The notes under the pieces are model-generated. The model saw nothing but the letters and a program-made list of their open reading frames with translations. It searched no databases and was not told the DNA's origin. A stretch of 6,533 bases of DNA from Pseudomonadota bacterium (GTDB lineage: Bacteria > Pseudomonadota > Alphaproteobacteria > UBA8366 > JADFVY01): assembly GCA_030671915.1 (NCBI GenBank), contig DAOVHN010000147.1, positions 1 to 6,533 on the forward strand. The letters run 5' to 3'. Position 1 is the first letter of the stretch, and each line of letters opens with the position of its first letter. The translations under genes were made by a program, and so were the position numbers. Below, one piece after another: positions 6,151 to 6,533 of the stretch.

Positions 6151-6533
6151 ATGACGGACCGATTGAAAATCATCGTCGCGGGCGGCGGGATCACCGGCGT
6201 TTCGACGGCCGAGTGGCTGCGCCGGGATGGCCATGACGTCACCCTGATCGACCGCATCGCCCCCGGCGATCCCGAGCAGACCTCCTACGGCAATGCCGGC
6301 ATCCTGGCGCGCTGCGCGGTTGTTCCCGTGCCGGTGCCCGGGGTCTGGAAAAAGGCGCCCGGGATGCTGCTGGATCCGGACGGGCCGCTGTTCCTGCGCT
6401 GGTCCTACCTGCCGCGCCTATTGCCCTGGCTGATCCCCTTCCTGCGCAACGGACGGCGCGATCACGTGGAGGCCATCGCCAAGGCGCTGATGCCGCTGAT
6501 CGACGATACGCTGGAACAGCATCGGCCGCTGGC
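6151..6533 (+). CDS. FAD-dependent amino-acid oxidoreductase, DadA-like (3' end outside window)
   Basis: The first 127 codons of a DAO-superfamily flavoprotein. The N-terminal FAD-binding Rossmann fold shows GGGITG at residues 11-16 and an acidic residue, Asp34 (LIDR), at the end of the second strand for the adenosine ribose. The QTSYGNAGIL segment (43-52) matches the ETS-ANAG pattern of D-amino-acid dehydrogenase small subunit (DadA) and related amine oxidoreductases. The following WSYLPRLLPWLIPFLRNG region (84-101) also fits that group. Such enzymes oxidise D-amino acids or N-substituted amino acids to 2-oxo acids, passing electrons to the respiratory chain. The start is ATG 6151 with AAGG (6143-6146) upstream. 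It lies 132 bases after the ThDP gene, probably with its own operator-promoter. The exact substrate is unknown, and the C-terminal substrate domain is off the window. Confidence 0.88.
   Translation, partial: MTDRLKIIVAGGGITGVSTAEWLRRDGHDVTLIDRIAPGDPEQTSYGNAGILARCAVVPVPVPGVWKKAPGMLLDPDGPLFLRWSYLPRLLPWLIPFLRNGRRDHVEAIAKALMPLIDDTLEQHRPL

Overview
The window is high-GC, densely coded DNA. Codon style and gene families suggest an alphaproteobacterium, possibly Rhodospirillales-like; this is inferred from style, not from a marker gene. It holds seven protein genes, the first and last cut by the window edges. I see no RNA gene, mobile element or CRISPR array.

Left part (1-1507): the 3' part of a tungstate-binding protein gene (tupA) runs rightward. 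It meets, tail to tail with a 4-base gap, a leftward gene for an excisionase-type helix-turn-helix protein fused to a periplasmic-binding-protein-like domain. This looks like an oxyanion uptake gene beside a probable metal or cofactor responsive regulator.

Middle part (1552-3341): a leftward alanine dehydrogenase gene (ald) with a clear intrinsic terminator, divergent from a rightward Lrp/AsnC-family regulator gene. The 137-base spacer is AT-rich, carries several inverted repeats and probably holds both promoters. This is the familiar ald plus AldR-like arrangement, in which alanine is deaminated to pyruvate and ammonia under control of the adjacent Lrp-type sensor.

Right part (3470-6533): a leftward Asp/Glu/hydantoin racemase-family gene is divergent from a rightward thiamine-diphosphate enzyme gene of the acetolactate synthase superfamily. 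The start of a DadA-like FAD amine/amino-acid oxidoreductase gene follows. Together they suggest catabolism of an amino acid or related 2-oxo acid: isomerisation or decarboxylation, flavin oxidation to an oxo acid, then ThDP-dependent C-C cleavage or ligation. The substrate cannot be read from the sequence.

The most striking non-coding element is a 34-bp nearly perfect palindrome (6033-6066) between the ThDP gene and the oxidoreductase gene, probably an operator for a regulator encoded outside the window.
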